9,508 nucleotides of DNA from Clostridiales bacterium (GCA_020861055.1 JAJBTD010000064.1:1-9508), one strand, 5' to 3'; counted from the first letter of the stretch, positions 1-5,739 are shown. Program-made: numbers and translations. The notes: generated by a model from the sequence alone, not told the origin.

Positions 1-569
1 ATGAGGACGCCGAACCGCCGGACTACGACTGCAAGCTGGAGGCCCTGGTCCCCGGCCTCCAGGGGACCCTCCCCGCCCACTTCCACGCACACCGGGCGGA
101 CGACATCGCCACCGCCCTGCGCATCGCGCGGGAGTTTCGGCTCAACGCCGTCGTCGTCCACGCCACCGAGGGCTATCTGGTGGCGGACATTCTGGCGGAG
201 GAGGGGGTGCCGGTGATCACCGGCCCCATCTTCGGGGACCGGAGCAAGCCGGAGCTGAAAAACAAGGTGCAGGAGAACACCGCCCTGCTCATGCAGGCGG
301 GGGTCCCTGTGGCCATCTGCACCGACCACCCGGAGAATCCCATCCAGTATCTCCCCCTGGGGGCGGCGCTGGCGGTGAAGGCGGGGGCGGACCCGGAGGA
401 GGCCATGCAGAGCATCACCCTCCGGGCGGCGCAGATCGCCGGTATCGACAGCCGGGTGGGCTCCATCACGCCGGGAAAGGACGCGGACCTGGTGGTGCTG
501 GACGGCTCCCCCCTGGAGGTGGCGTCCACCATCCGGATGGTATTCATCGACGGAATACGCGTCAAATAA
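1..569 (+). CDS. Amidohydrolase, imidazolonepropionase-like (3' part, start outside window)
   Basis: This is the C-terminal part (about 188 residues, open from base 3, stop TAA at 567-569) of a metal-dependent hydrolase of the amidohydrolase superfamily. These are TIM-barrel enzymes that hydrolyse C-N or related bonds, usually in the cytoplasm. Visible in order are a conserved His region (PAHFHAHRADD), a second barrel His (VVVHATEGY), the Asp ligand expected at the end of strand 8 (CTDHPENP), and the typical closing pattern (LRAAQIAGIDSRVGSITPGKDADLVVLDG). That closing pattern brings the chain back to the small beta-sandwich shared with imidazolonepropionase and dihydroorotase. The N-terminal HxH metal site must lie upstream of the window. 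The substrate cannot be told from this part. rpiB starts 18 bp downstream with its own Shine-Dalgarno, so the two are probably co-transcribed. The family call is firm; a specific activity is not claimed. Confidence 0.88.
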   Translation, partial: EDAEPPDYDCKLEALVPGLQGTLPAHFHAHRADDIATALRIAREFRLNAVVVHATEGYLVADILAEEGVPVITGPIFGDRSKPELKNKVQENTALLMQAGVPVAICTDHPENPIQYLPLGAALAVKAGADPEEAMQSITLRAAQIAGIDSRVGSITPGKDADLVVLDGSPLEVASTIRMVFIDGIRVK

Positions 570-587
570 CGAAAAGGAGAAGGATTT

Positions 588-1052
588 ATGAGAATTTCCA
601 TCGGCTCCGACCACGGAGGCTTTGCCCTGAAGGAGCATATCAGGGACTACCTCATCGCCCAGGGCCATGAGGTCACGGACGTGGGGACGTACAGCGGGGA
701 GAGCTGCGACTATCCCGACTTCGGCTACGCCGCCGCCAAGCGCCTGGCGTTGGGAGAGGCGGACAGGGCCATCGTCATCTGCTCCAGCGGGGTGGGCATC
801 TCCATCACCGCCAACAAGGTGCGGGGCGTCCGCTGCGCCCTGTGCAGTGAGCCGCTCTCCGCAGAGATGAGCCGCCGCCACAACGACGCCAACTGTCTGG
901 CGATGGGCGCCCTGATGATCGGCGTCAATATGGCCGAGCGCATCACCGACGTGTTCCTCTCCACCGAATTCGAGGGCGGCCGCCACAGCCGCCGGGTGGG
1001 GAAGATCGCCGACTGCGAGGAAAACGAGACGGAGCGGGTGAGCGAGCGCTGA
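588..1052 (+). CDS. rpiB: Ribose-5-phosphate isomerase B
   Basis: This cytoplasmic enzyme of the non-oxidative pentose phosphate pathway interconverts ribose-5-phosphate and ribulose-5-phosphate. LacA/RpiB relatives can act on other sugar phosphates such as allose-6-phosphate. The 154-residue length is normal for the family. Family motifs are present in order: SDHGG at residues 7-11, the catalytic-cysteine loop ICSSGVGISITANK with Cys65, the His98-Asn-Asp-Ala-Asn segment that supplies the ring-opening base, and the C-terminal FEGGRHSRRV phosphate-binding stretch. The ATG at 588 is preceded by AAGGAGA at the right distance, which fixes the start. The last residues are charged and look like a variable tail. 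The gene follows the amidohydrolase by 18 bp and is closed by a terminator about 30 bp after its stop. RpiB is a known family member in Firmicutes, and nothing in the sequence is unusual. Confidence 0.95.
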   Translation: MRISIGSDHGGFALKEHIRDYLIAQGHEVTDVGTYSGESCDYPDFGYAAAKRLALGEADRAIVICSSGVGISITANKVRGVRCALCSEPLSAEMSRRHNDANCLAMGALMIGVNMAERITDVFLSTEFEGGRHSRRVGKIADCEENETERVSER

Positions 1053-1080
1053 GGCGCGGCCCGGAATCACAGCCGCTTCC

Positions 1081-1111
1081 AAATGGGTCAGGCGTCAGCC
1101 TGGCCCATTTT
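1081..1111 (+). terminator. Intrinsic terminator after rpiB
   Basis: A 13-bp stem (1081-1093 paired with 1098-1110, one G-T wobble, 4-base loop) has the sequence AAATGGGTCAGGC / GCCTGGCCCATTT and runs into TTTT. It lies 28 bp after the rpiB stop and should end the amidohydrolase-rpiB transcript. The U-run is short, so efficiency may be moderate. Confidence 0.75.
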
Positions 1112-1120
1112 GCCTGTCCG

Positions 1121-1154
1121 GAATCTGTGACGCGCACAGAATCTGTGACGCGCA
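1121..1154 (+). repeat. Tandem 18-bp direct repeat upstream of the secB-like operon promoter
   Basis: The 16-base word GAATCTGTGACGCGCA occurs twice without mismatch (1121-1136 and 1139-1154), giving a period of 18 bp. The first copy runs on to make a small inverted repeat, CTGTG-ACGCG-CACAG (1125-1139). The pair ends 13 bp before the -35 element. OmpR/PhoB-family regulators bind direct repeats upstream of promoters, and the operon encodes one, so autoregulation is possible. That role is inferred. Confidence 0.7.
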
Positions 1155-1167
1155 GTCCCGGCCTTCC

Positions 1168-1196
1168 TTGTTCTTTCACGGAAGGCGTGGTATAAT
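1168..1196 (+). promoter_or_regulatory. Sigma-A promoter (extended -10) for secB-like/two-component operon
   Basis: The -35 TTGTTC (1168-1173), a 17-bp spacer and a perfect -10 TATAAT (1191-1196) preceded by TGG (extended -10) form a strong-looking housekeeping promoter. Transcription should start near 1203, giving a 5' leader of about 58 bases to the ATG at 1261. The inverted repeat GCCTTCC (1161-1167) / GGAAGGC (1180-1186) brackets the -35 and could be an operator. That last point is speculative. Confidence 0.8.
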
Positions 1197-1260
1197 GACT
1201 CTGTACACGACAAAACATGGACCCTTTTGATTCATATCAGCATATAAGGAGGAACCCGCC

Positions 1261-1692
1261 ATGGCAACCGTCACTCTGCTCCAGCAGCGCACCCGCGAGC
1301 TGCATCTCCGCAACGACATCAAAAAGCAGGGACAGCTCCAGCTCAGGAGCAACTTCAACTTTAACGTGAAATACGCCTCCAACAATCAGAACTGTGTGGC
1401 CACCCTCTACCAGAGCTTTGAGGACAAGAGCGGGGAGGAGGCCTTCTCCGTCTCCGTCACCCTGGAGGGGCTGTTCTCCTGCCAGGGAGTGGCAAACGAC
1501 GAGGATAAACGGGCCGTCCATCTCCAGGCCTACGACGCCCTGTTCCCCTATCTCCAGTCGGTGGTAGGGCAGATCTTCGGCTCCACCGGCTTTGCCGGCT
1601 TCATGCTGAAAAAGGTCCCCCTGGACGAGGGGAGAGTGGTCGTCTCTCAGCCCCGGAAGGAGAACAATCCGCCCACTCTGCCCATCGTGTGA
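1261..1692 (+). CDS. SecB-like chaperone (protein-export chaperone SecB family)
   Basis: This 143-residue soluble protein has no signal peptide or membrane segment. Its central and C-terminal parts resemble the SecB fold: a beta-strand region (VSVTLEGLFSCQG, residues 65-76), then an alpha region (AYDALFPYLQSVVGQIFGSTGF, residues 90-111), matching the LFPYAR...VSRGTFP helix of proteobacterial SecB. SecB proteins form tetramers that hold pre-proteins unfolded for Sec export, and solitary SecB-like chaperones outside Proteobacteria are often linked to other roles, including toxin-antitoxin control. The start is fixed by AAGGAGG 8 bases before the ATG. The gene is first in an operon, and the response regulator begins 6 bp after its stop without a clear Shine-Dalgarno of its own, so the two are probably translationally coupled. 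The family call rests on pattern recall, not a search. A DUF1149-type relative is the main alternative. Confidence 0.62.
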   Translation: MATVTLLQQRTRELHLRNDIKKQGQLQLRSNFNFNVKYASNNQNCVATLYQSFEDKSGEEAFSVSVTLEGLFSCQGVANDEDKRAVHLQAYDALFPYLQSVVGQIFGSTGFAGFMLKKVPLDEGRVVVSQPRKENNPPTLPIV

Positions 1693-1698
1693 TCTGCC

Positions 1699-2382
1699 AT
1701 GATCTATCTGGTGGAGGACGACGGCAACATCCGGGAGCTGGTGGTCTATACCCTGAACCAGACCGGTCTGGAGGCGAAGGGCTTCGGCCTGCCCTCTCAG
1801 TTCTGGGCTGCGGTGGAGCGGCAGACGCCGGAGCTGGTGCTGCTGGACATTATGCTCCCGGAGGAGAGCGGGCTGGACATCCTGGCCCGCCTGCGCCGGA
1901 CGCCGGAGACGGCGGAGACGCCGGTGATGATGCTCACCGCCAAGGACAGCGAGTATGACAAGGTGGTGGGCCTGGACCTGGGGGCGGACGACTATCTGGC
2001 CAAGCCCTTCGGCATGATGGAGCTGACCGCCCGTGTCCGGGCGCTGCTCCGCCGGTCTGTCCGGGCCAAACAGGAGACGGTGTACCGGCTGGACGGCCTC
2101 ACCGTCTGGCCGGAGAAACGCCGGGTCCAGTCGGCGGGGGCGGAGGTGGAGCTGACCCGGAAGGAGTTCGACCTGCTGTGCCTGCTGCTGAAAAACGAGG
2201 ACCGGGTGGTCAGCCGGGAGCAGCTCATCCGGGAGGTCTGGGGCTACACCTACCAGGGGGAGAGCCGGACGGTGGACGTCCATGTGCGCACCCTGCGGCA
2301 GAAGCTGGGCCAGGCCGGAGAGCTGATCGAGACGGTCCGGGGGATCGGCTACCGCATCAGGAGGACAGACGATGAAGCGTAA
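1699..2382 (+). CDS. Response regulator, OmpR/PhoB family (PhoP-like)
   Basis: This 227-residue DNA-binding response regulator receives phosphate from the kinase encoded next. The receiver domain (residues 1-118) has the acidic pocket Glu6-Asp7-Asp8, the phospho-acceptor Asp50 (LVLLDIMLP), the switch Thr80 and the invariant Lys102 (KPF). A winged-helix trans_reg_C domain follows (about 130-223) with the typical LTRKEFDLLCLLL, SREQLIREVWG and SRTVDVHVRTLRQKLG segments and the closing GIGYRI wing. All key residues are intact. The ATG at 1699 lies 6 bp after the SecB-like stop, and the 3' end overlaps the kinase gene by 11 bp. The pairing with a PhoR-type kinase favours a phosphate or cell-envelope regulon. 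PhoP is the best guess, but related ResD or WalR-type regulators cannot be excluded, so no symbol is given. Confidence 0.9.
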   Translation: MIYLVEDDGNIRELVVYTLNQTGLEAKGFGLPSQFWAAVERQTPELVLLDIMLPEESGLDILARLRRTPETAETPVMMLTAKDSEYDKVVGLDLGADDYLAKPFGMMELTARVRALLRRSVRAKQETVYRLDGLTVWPEKRRVQSAGAEVELTRKEFDLLCLLLKNEDRVVSREQLIREVWGYTYQGESRTVDVHVRTLRQKLGQAGELIETVRGIGYRIRRTDDEA

Positions 2383-3757
2383 GCTGTTTTGGAATAGCTT
2401 TCTCTGCGCCATGGTGGTGCTGGCCGCCTGCCTGTCTGTGACGGTGCTGGCGGTGTTCGACTACTTCTCCCAGTACAACCGGCAGCGTCTGGAGGAGGAG
2501 GCCGCCTATCTGGGGGCCGCCGTGGAGACCGAGGGGGGAGACTTCCTGGAGACGGTGGACCAGGACGCCACCCAGCAGCGCGTCACCTGGATCGACGCCG
2601 ACGGCACGGTGCTCTATGACAGCGAGGCGGACGCCGCCTCCATGGAGAACCACAGCCAGCGGGAGGAGGTGGCTCAGGCCTGGGAGAGCGGCAGCGGCTG
2701 GAGCGTCCGCTACTCCGACACCCTGGCCACCAAGACCACCTATTACGCCCTGCTCCTGACGGACGGCACCGTGCTCCGGGTCTCCGGGACGGAGTGGACG
2801 ATACTGAGTATGCTGCTGGATATGTGGCCCTCGCTGCTGCTGGTGGTGGCCCTGGCGGTGCTGCTCTCCGGTCTGCTGGCCTGGCGTATTGCGGAGACCA
2901 TCGCCCGGCCGGTCAACGAGATCGACCTGGAGCACCCGGACGAGAACGGGGTCTATCCTGAGCTGCGCCCCCTGGCCCGGCGCATCAACGCCCAGAGCCG
3001 CCAGATCAAGCGGCAGATGGAGTTGCTGGACCAGGAGCATCAGCGGCAGGACCGGATGCGCCGGGAGTTTACCGCCAACGTCTCCCACGAGCTGAAAACT
3101 CCCCTGACCTCCATCTCCGGCTATGCGGAGATCATCCATGAGGGCATCGCCCGGCCGGAAAATGTGAAGGAATTCTCCGGCAAGATCTACGACGAGGCCC
3201 AGCGGCTCCAGTCCCTGGTAGGGGATATCCTGGAGCTGTCCAGAGTAGAAGACCTGGGTGTGGGAATGGAAAAGACGGCGGTAGACCTGTACCCGCTCTG
3301 TGAGGAGGTGCTCCGCCGCTTCCGGCCCCAGGCGGAGCGCCGGGAGATCGTCATGGAGCTGAAGGGGACCCACGGGATCGTCCAGGGGTCCAGGGAGCTG
3401 CTGGGCGAGGTGATCAGCAATCTGTGCGACAACGCCATCAAGTACAACCGGGATGGGGGCAGCGTGGTGGTCACGGTGAACCCCCTGGGAGACCGGGTGC
3501 TGCTGTCGGTGGCAGACACGGGTATCGGCATCCCGGAGGCGGACCAGGGCCGGGTGTTCGAGCGGTTCTACCGGGTGGACAAGAGCCGCTCCAAGGCGGT
3601 GGGGGGTACCGGACTGGGCCTGTCCATCGTCAAGCACGCCGCCGCGGCCCACAACGCCCAGCTCCAGCTGGAGAGCCAGCCGGGGCAGGGAACGGAAATA
3701 CGTCTGATCTTCCCCGCCGGGGAGACAGAGAACGACGACAACTGCGAGAGGGCGTAA
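2372..3757 (+). CDS. Sensor histidine kinase, PhoR-like
   Basis: This 461-residue membrane kinase is the partner of the preceding regulator. It has TM1 (about residues 8-30) and an extracytoplasmic sensor (31-148) carrying the WIDADGTVLYDSEAD and MENHSQREE signatures common in clostridial PhoR-type sensors. TM2 is at 150-171, followed by a short degenerate linker in place of a clear HAMP domain. The HisKA domain has phospho-acceptor His239 in ANVSHELKTPL, and the HATPase_c domain has the N-box (Asn350, Asn354), G1 box DTGIGIP (382-388), FERFYRVDKSRS and G2 box GGTGLGLSIVKH (411-422). All catalytic motifs are present. The start ATG lies inside the regulator's last codons, with AGGAGG seven bases upstream, so translation is coupled. 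The signal is not determined by sequence, and phosphate limitation is only the family-based guess. The gene is convergent with sigF, 12 bp apart. Confidence 0.9.
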   Translation: MKRKLFWNSFLCAMVVLAACLSVTVLAVFDYFSQYNRQRLEEEAAYLGAAVETEGGDFLETVDQDATQQRVTWIDADGTVLYDSEADAASMENHSQREEVAQAWESGSGWSVRYSDTLATKTTYYALLLTDGTVLRVSGTEWTILSMLLDMWPSLLLVVALAVLLSGLLAWRIAETIARPVNEIDLEHPDENGVYPELRPLARRINAQSRQIKRQMELLDQEHQRQDRMRREFTANVSHELKTPLTSISGYAEIIHEGIARPENVKEFSGKIYDEAQRLQSLVGDILELSRVEDLGVGMEKTAVDLYPLCEEVLRRFRPQAERREIVMELKGTHGIVQGSRELLGEVISNLCDNAIKYNRDGGSVVVTVNPLGDRVLLSVADTGIGIPEADQGRVFERFYRVDKSRSKAVGGTGLGLSIVKHAAAAHNAQLQLESQPGQGTEIRLIFPAGETENDDNCERA

Positions 3758-3780
3758 GCCCCCTCGCAGTCAGTTGTTTT
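3741..3780 (+). terminator. Terminator between the convergent kinase and sigF genes
   Basis: A 12-bp stem (3741-3752 with 3759-3770, one A-C mismatch, 6-base loop CGTAAG) spans the kinase stop codon and reaches the last base of the sigF stop. It is followed by CAGTTGTTTT. An alternative outer pairing ACAACTG (3738-3744) / CAGTTGT (3771-3777) would extend it. The T-rich tail favours the plus strand. The minus-strand tail (TGTCGTCG) is poor, so it may stop sigF transcription only weakly. Confidence 0.65.
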
Positions 3781-4480
3781 CCAGCTTCCGCCGCAGACGC
3801 TCCATCGCCCGGTGCTCGATGCGGGAGATCTGCACCTGGCTCACGCCGACGACACGGGCGGTCTGCTCCTGGGTAAAGCCCCGGAAATAGCGCAGAAGGA
3901 TGACCCGCCGCTCACGCTCCTCCAGCTGGGCCACCGCCTGGCGCAGAGCGAGATGCTCCACGATCTCCCCCTCGATGCCCTCGTCTCCCAGCACCGATTC
4001 CAGGGTCAGCCCCTCCGCCGTCTCGCTCTGGAGGGAGGCCACCGGGCCTGCCGCCGTCTCTGCCGCGGCGATCTCCTCCGGAGTCAGGCCCGTCTCCGCC
4101 GCCAGCTCGGACAGGACCGGATCTCGGCCCAGCCGGGCGGCCAGCTGGTCCCGGACGGTGCGGATGCGCAGAGCCTGCTCCTTTAATCCGCGGCTGACCT
4201 TCACCGTCCCGTCGTCCCGGAGGAACCGTCGAATCTCCCCGGCGATCTTGGGGACGGCGTAGGTGGAGAACTGGGTGCCGTAGGCCGGGTCGTAGCCGTC
4301 CACCGCCTTGAGGAACCCGATGCAGCCCAGCTGGAACAGGTCCTCCGTCTCCGTTCCCCGGTTGGCGTACCGCTGGACGATGCTCCAGATCAGGCGTTCG
4401 TTCTCGGTGAGCAGCGTCTCCCTGGCGGCGGGGTCTCCCTGTCGGGCGGCCTCCAGCAGCTCTCCCCTCCGGAGGGTCAC
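3770..4480 (-). CDS. sigF: RNA polymerase sporulation sigma factor SigF
   Basis: Sigma-F is the first forespore-specific sigma factor of endospore formation and is held inactive by SpoIIAB until SpoIIAA frees it. The 236-residue protein shows sigma region 2 (LIWSIVQRYANRGTETEDLFQ, then GCIGFLKAVDGYD, residues 30-63), the FSTYAVPKIAGEIRRFLRDD segment (71-90), region 3 starting at GTVKVSRGLKE, and region 4 with the helix-turn-helix FTQEQTARVVGVSQVQISRIE (202-222). SigG is the close alternative, but the position directly after spoIIAA-spoIIAB decides for SigF. The start is a GTG at 4480-4478 that overlaps the spoIIAB TGA by four bases (GTGA), the usual coupled arrangement, and there is no strong Shine-Dalgarno of its own. 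No spoVA genes follow, and the operon instead ends against a two-component operon. Confidence 0.95.
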   Translation of the reverse strand: MTLRRGELLEAARQGDPAARETLLTENERLIWSIVQRYANRGTETEDLFQLGCIGFLKAVDGYDPAYGTQFSTYAVPKIAGEIRRFLRDDGTVKVSRGLKEQALRIRTVRDQLAARLGRDPVLSELAAETGLTPEEIAAAETAAGPVASLQSETAEGLTLESVLGDEGIEGEIVEHLALRQAVAQLEERERRVILLRYFRGFTQEQTARVVGVSQVQISRIEHRAMERLRRKLENN

Positions 4481-4920
4481 GGTCTGCCGCCGGTGCGGAG
4501 GGAGATGCGCTTGCGCATGACCACCGTCGTCCCTCGTCCCGGACGGGAGCGGACCTTCATGGTGTCCATAAAGCTCTCCATAATGGTGAAGCCCATGCCG
4601 CTGCGCTCCTCTCCGCCGGTGGTGTACATGGGCTCTCTGGCCTTCTGGATATCCGGGATGCCCACCCCCCAGTCCTGGACGGCGATCTCCAGGATATGCT
4701 CCGGGAAAATGCGCAGCCGGAGCGAGATGCGCCCCAGCTCGTCGGGGTAGCCGTGGACGATGGCGTTGGTCACCGCCTCGGAGACCGCCGTCTTGATGTC
4801 CCCCAGCTCCTCCAGGGTGGGGTCCAGCTGGGCGGCGAAGCAGGCGGCGGCGGAGCGGGCAAAGCCCTCGTTGGCGCTGCGGCTGAGAAATTCGATCTTT
4901 GCGGTATTTTCCGGTTTCAT
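4477..4920 (-). CDS. spoIIAB: Anti-sigma F factor / serine kinase SpoIIAB
   Basis: This 147-residue GHKL-type protein binds sigma-F and also phosphorylates SpoIIAA on serine. Visible are the N-box with catalytic Glu48 and Asn52 (VSEAVTNAIVHGY), the G1 box (DWGVGIPD, 83-90), the lid segment (AREPMYTT) and the SpoIIAB signature ERSGMGFTIMESFMD (105-119). Length and motif order match the Bacillus protein closely. The ATG at 4920-4918 is preceded by GGGAGGA at a good distance, so the much longer open frame reaching back to about 5409 is not the real gene. It lies 26 bp after spoIIAA and overlaps sigF by 4 bp. It acts in the cytoplasm, with selective release of sigma-F in the forespore. Confidence 0.95.
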   Translation of the reverse strand: MKPENTAKIEFLSRSANEGFARSAAACFAAQLDPTLEELGDIKTAVSEAVTNAIVHGYPDELGRISLRLRIFPEHILEIAVQDWGVGIPDIQKAREPMYTTGGEERSGMGFTIMESFMDTMKVRSRPGRGTTVVMRKRISLRTGGRP

Positions 4921-4946
4921 ATGTATGCTCCTCCCTTGAGGTCGTG

Positions 4947-5252
4947 TCACTCCATCTCCACCCGGCGGTGGATGCCGGCCATTTTCAGCACCCGCGCGGC
5001 CTGGGGCGGGACGTGGGTGAGCCGCAGACTGCCGCCGATCTCCCCCATCCGGCGGCTGGCCCGGAGAATGAGGGCGATGCCGGAGGAGTCCATAAAGGTC
5101 ACGCCGGAGAAATCCAGCTCCAGCTCGCCGGGGAGCCGGGCGTCGATCTCCGCCTCCAGCTCCCTTGTCAGGCTCCTGGCCCGGTGGTGGTCGATCTCCC
5201 CGGTGAGCTGCCAGCAGCTCTTCCGGCCCTCTGTACGGCAAATGATGGACAT
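4947..5252 (-). CDS. spoIIAA: Anti-sigma F factor antagonist SpoIIAA
   Basis: This 101-residue single STAS-domain protein, in its unphosphorylated form, attacks the SpoIIAB-sigma-F complex and frees sigma-F. SpoIIAB phosphorylates it and SpoIIE dephosphorylates it. The phosphorylation motif FMDSSGIALIL is present at residues 53-63, and by homology to Bacillus Ser58 the target is the second serine of DSSG (Ser57). The start ATG (5252-5250) has an AGGGGGGAA Shine-Dalgarno just upstream. First gene of the spoIIA operon. Its upstream region carries a Spo0A box and a terminator-like hairpin, described separately. Family STAS antagonists of the stress pathway (RsbV) are similar, but the neighbours settle the assignment. 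Confidence 0.94.
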   Translation of the reverse strand: MSIICRTEGRKSCWQLTGEIDHHRARSLTRELEAEIDARLPGELELDFSGVTFMDSSGIALILRASRRMGEIGGSLRLTHVPPQAARVLKMAGIHRRVEME

Positions 5253-5279
5253 GGTGCATTCCCCCCTGTGGCTTTGGTG

Positions 5280-5323
5280 AAAAAATGGCCCTGTACCCGG
5301 TTCTGTCCGGGTACAGGGCCATT
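5280..5323 (-). terminator. Strong hairpin plus U-run just upstream of spoIIAA (minus strand)
   Basis: A perfect 17-bp inverted repeat (5284-5300 with 5307-5323, 6-base loop) has AATGGCCCTGTACCCGG as its plus-strand left arm. On the minus strand the 3' arm runs directly into TTTTTT (six T's, 5285-5280), the layout of an intrinsic terminator pointing toward spoIIAA only 28 bp before its start codon. On the plus strand no U-run follows. It either blocks read-through into spoIIA or attenuates a longer spoIIA transcript. Confidence 0.85.
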
Positions 5324-5354
5324 GTAGCCTGTTTGCTGTGCAGTTGTTGTCGAA
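5321..5354 (-). promoter_or_regulatory. Spo0A box and probable spoIIA promoter
   Basis: An exact Spo0A box lies at 5348-5354 (TGTCGAA on plus, TTCGACA on minus), about 96 bp upstream of spoIIAA. Reading on the minus strand, a -10-like TACAAT (5326-5321) follows after 21 bp, where a -35 would be too far for normal sigma-A use. Spo0A-dependent sigma-A promoters such as Bacillus spoIIG are known for this long (about 22 bp) spacing with the 0A box at the -35. No convincing sigma-H promoter is visible. The box is seen directly; the promoter call is inference. Confidence 0.6.
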
Positions 5355-5440
5355 GGGACAGCGGGGAAACGGATTTTTTCGGGGTCAGACGAGACGGGAA
5401 GAGACACAAAAACTTTTTCGAAATAACTTCAAAAAACCAG

Positions 5441-5469
5441 TTGACAAAATCGGCGGAGTCTGCTACAAT
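5441..5469 (+). promoter_or_regulatory. Near-consensus sigma-A promoter for candidate ncRNA
   Basis: A perfect -35 TTGACA (5441-5446), a 17-bp spacer and -10 TACAAT (5464-5469) with an extended TGC motif just before it make this the best-looking promoter in the window. It points right, divergent from spoIIA, into a stretch with no recognisable protein gene. The start is expected near 5476. Confidence 0.85.
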
Positions 5470-5475
5470 AAGGAC

Positions 5476-5739
5476 ACATCAAGAAAGGGTGATTCCAATG
5501 TACAGGAAGACAGCCCTTCGGTGATCCCCTTTCTGGAAAGAGGAAGGGTGGCCGAGCGTGAGCCGCTTACCGGCGCTGCACCGGACGGTCAGAGCAGTCT
5601 CCGGGCAACAGCCAAAGGAGCGGAGGGCACTCACAAATCGACGAAAGTGAGGTAAATGAAAACGATGTTGGATATTAAGCAGCACCGCTGAACCCCTGTC
5701 CGTCAGGTATCAGAGAACGGACAGGGGTTCAGCACGTTT
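5476..5739 (+). ncRNA. Candidate structured non-coding RNA, about 260 nt, unassigned
   Basis: The unit is defined by the strong promoter at 5441-5469 and the 17-bp terminator hairpin at 5687-5733. No protein frame inside it looks real. Possible local hairpins are CCCTTC (5514-5519) with GAAGGG (5541-5546) around a small inner CCTTTC/AAGAGG stem, GCCG-CTTAC-CGGC near 5563-5575, and CTCAC (5630-5634) with GTGAG (5647-5651). TCCAATGT (5494-5501) can pair with ATGTTGGA (5665-5672) to close the whole body, but a pairing of this length is expected by chance. It does not show the conserved cores I know for 6S RNA, tmRNA, RNase P RNA, SRP RNA or common riboswitches. It could also be a leader for the 44-codon frame noted in the findings, or an antisense or sporulation-linked regulator. 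The transcription unit is well supported; its nature is unknown. Confidence 0.5.
5687..5739 (+). terminator. Intrinsic terminator of candidate ncRNA
   Basis: A perfect 17-bp stem (5687-5703 with 5717-5733, 13-base loop) has the left arm GCTGAACCCCTGTCCGT and is followed after two bases by TTTT (5736-5739). The right arm covers the stop codon of the convergent GIY-YIG gene. The minus strand has no U-run after the hairpin, so it is mainly a plus-strand terminator. Confidence 0.85.

Noticed and set aside
1237..3652. Two long minus-strand open frames (391 and 431 codons) opposite the response regulator and kinase.
   Set aside because: Both lack domains and start sites and lie opposite genes with all catalytic motifs intact, so they are shadows.
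4477..5409. A 310-codon minus-strand frame that could look like a fusion in front of SpoIIAB.
   Set aside because: The extra N-terminal part overlaps spoIIAA in another frame and has no family features. A good Shine-Dalgarno sets the SpoIIAB start at 4920.
5416..5422. TTTCGAA, a 6/7 match to the Spo0A box, upstream of the candidate ncRNA promoter.
   Set aside because: One mismatch in a seven-base motif inside an AT-rich stretch is common by chance. Only the exact box at 5348-5354 was kept.
5541..5575. GGTGGCCGAGCG resembles the D-arm side of tRNA-Ser/Leu, and AGGGTGG resembles a T-box fragment.
   Set aside because: There is no acceptor stem, no anticodon stem and no TTCGANTC arm nearby for a tRNA. 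The T-box match stops after seven bases and no aminoacyl-tRNA synthetase or biosynthesis gene follows.
5494..5672. Long-range pairing TCCAATGT / ATGTTGGA that would close the candidate ncRNA.
   Set aside because: An 8-bp match including G-U pairs in about 260 nt is expected several times by chance, so it is not evidence by itself.
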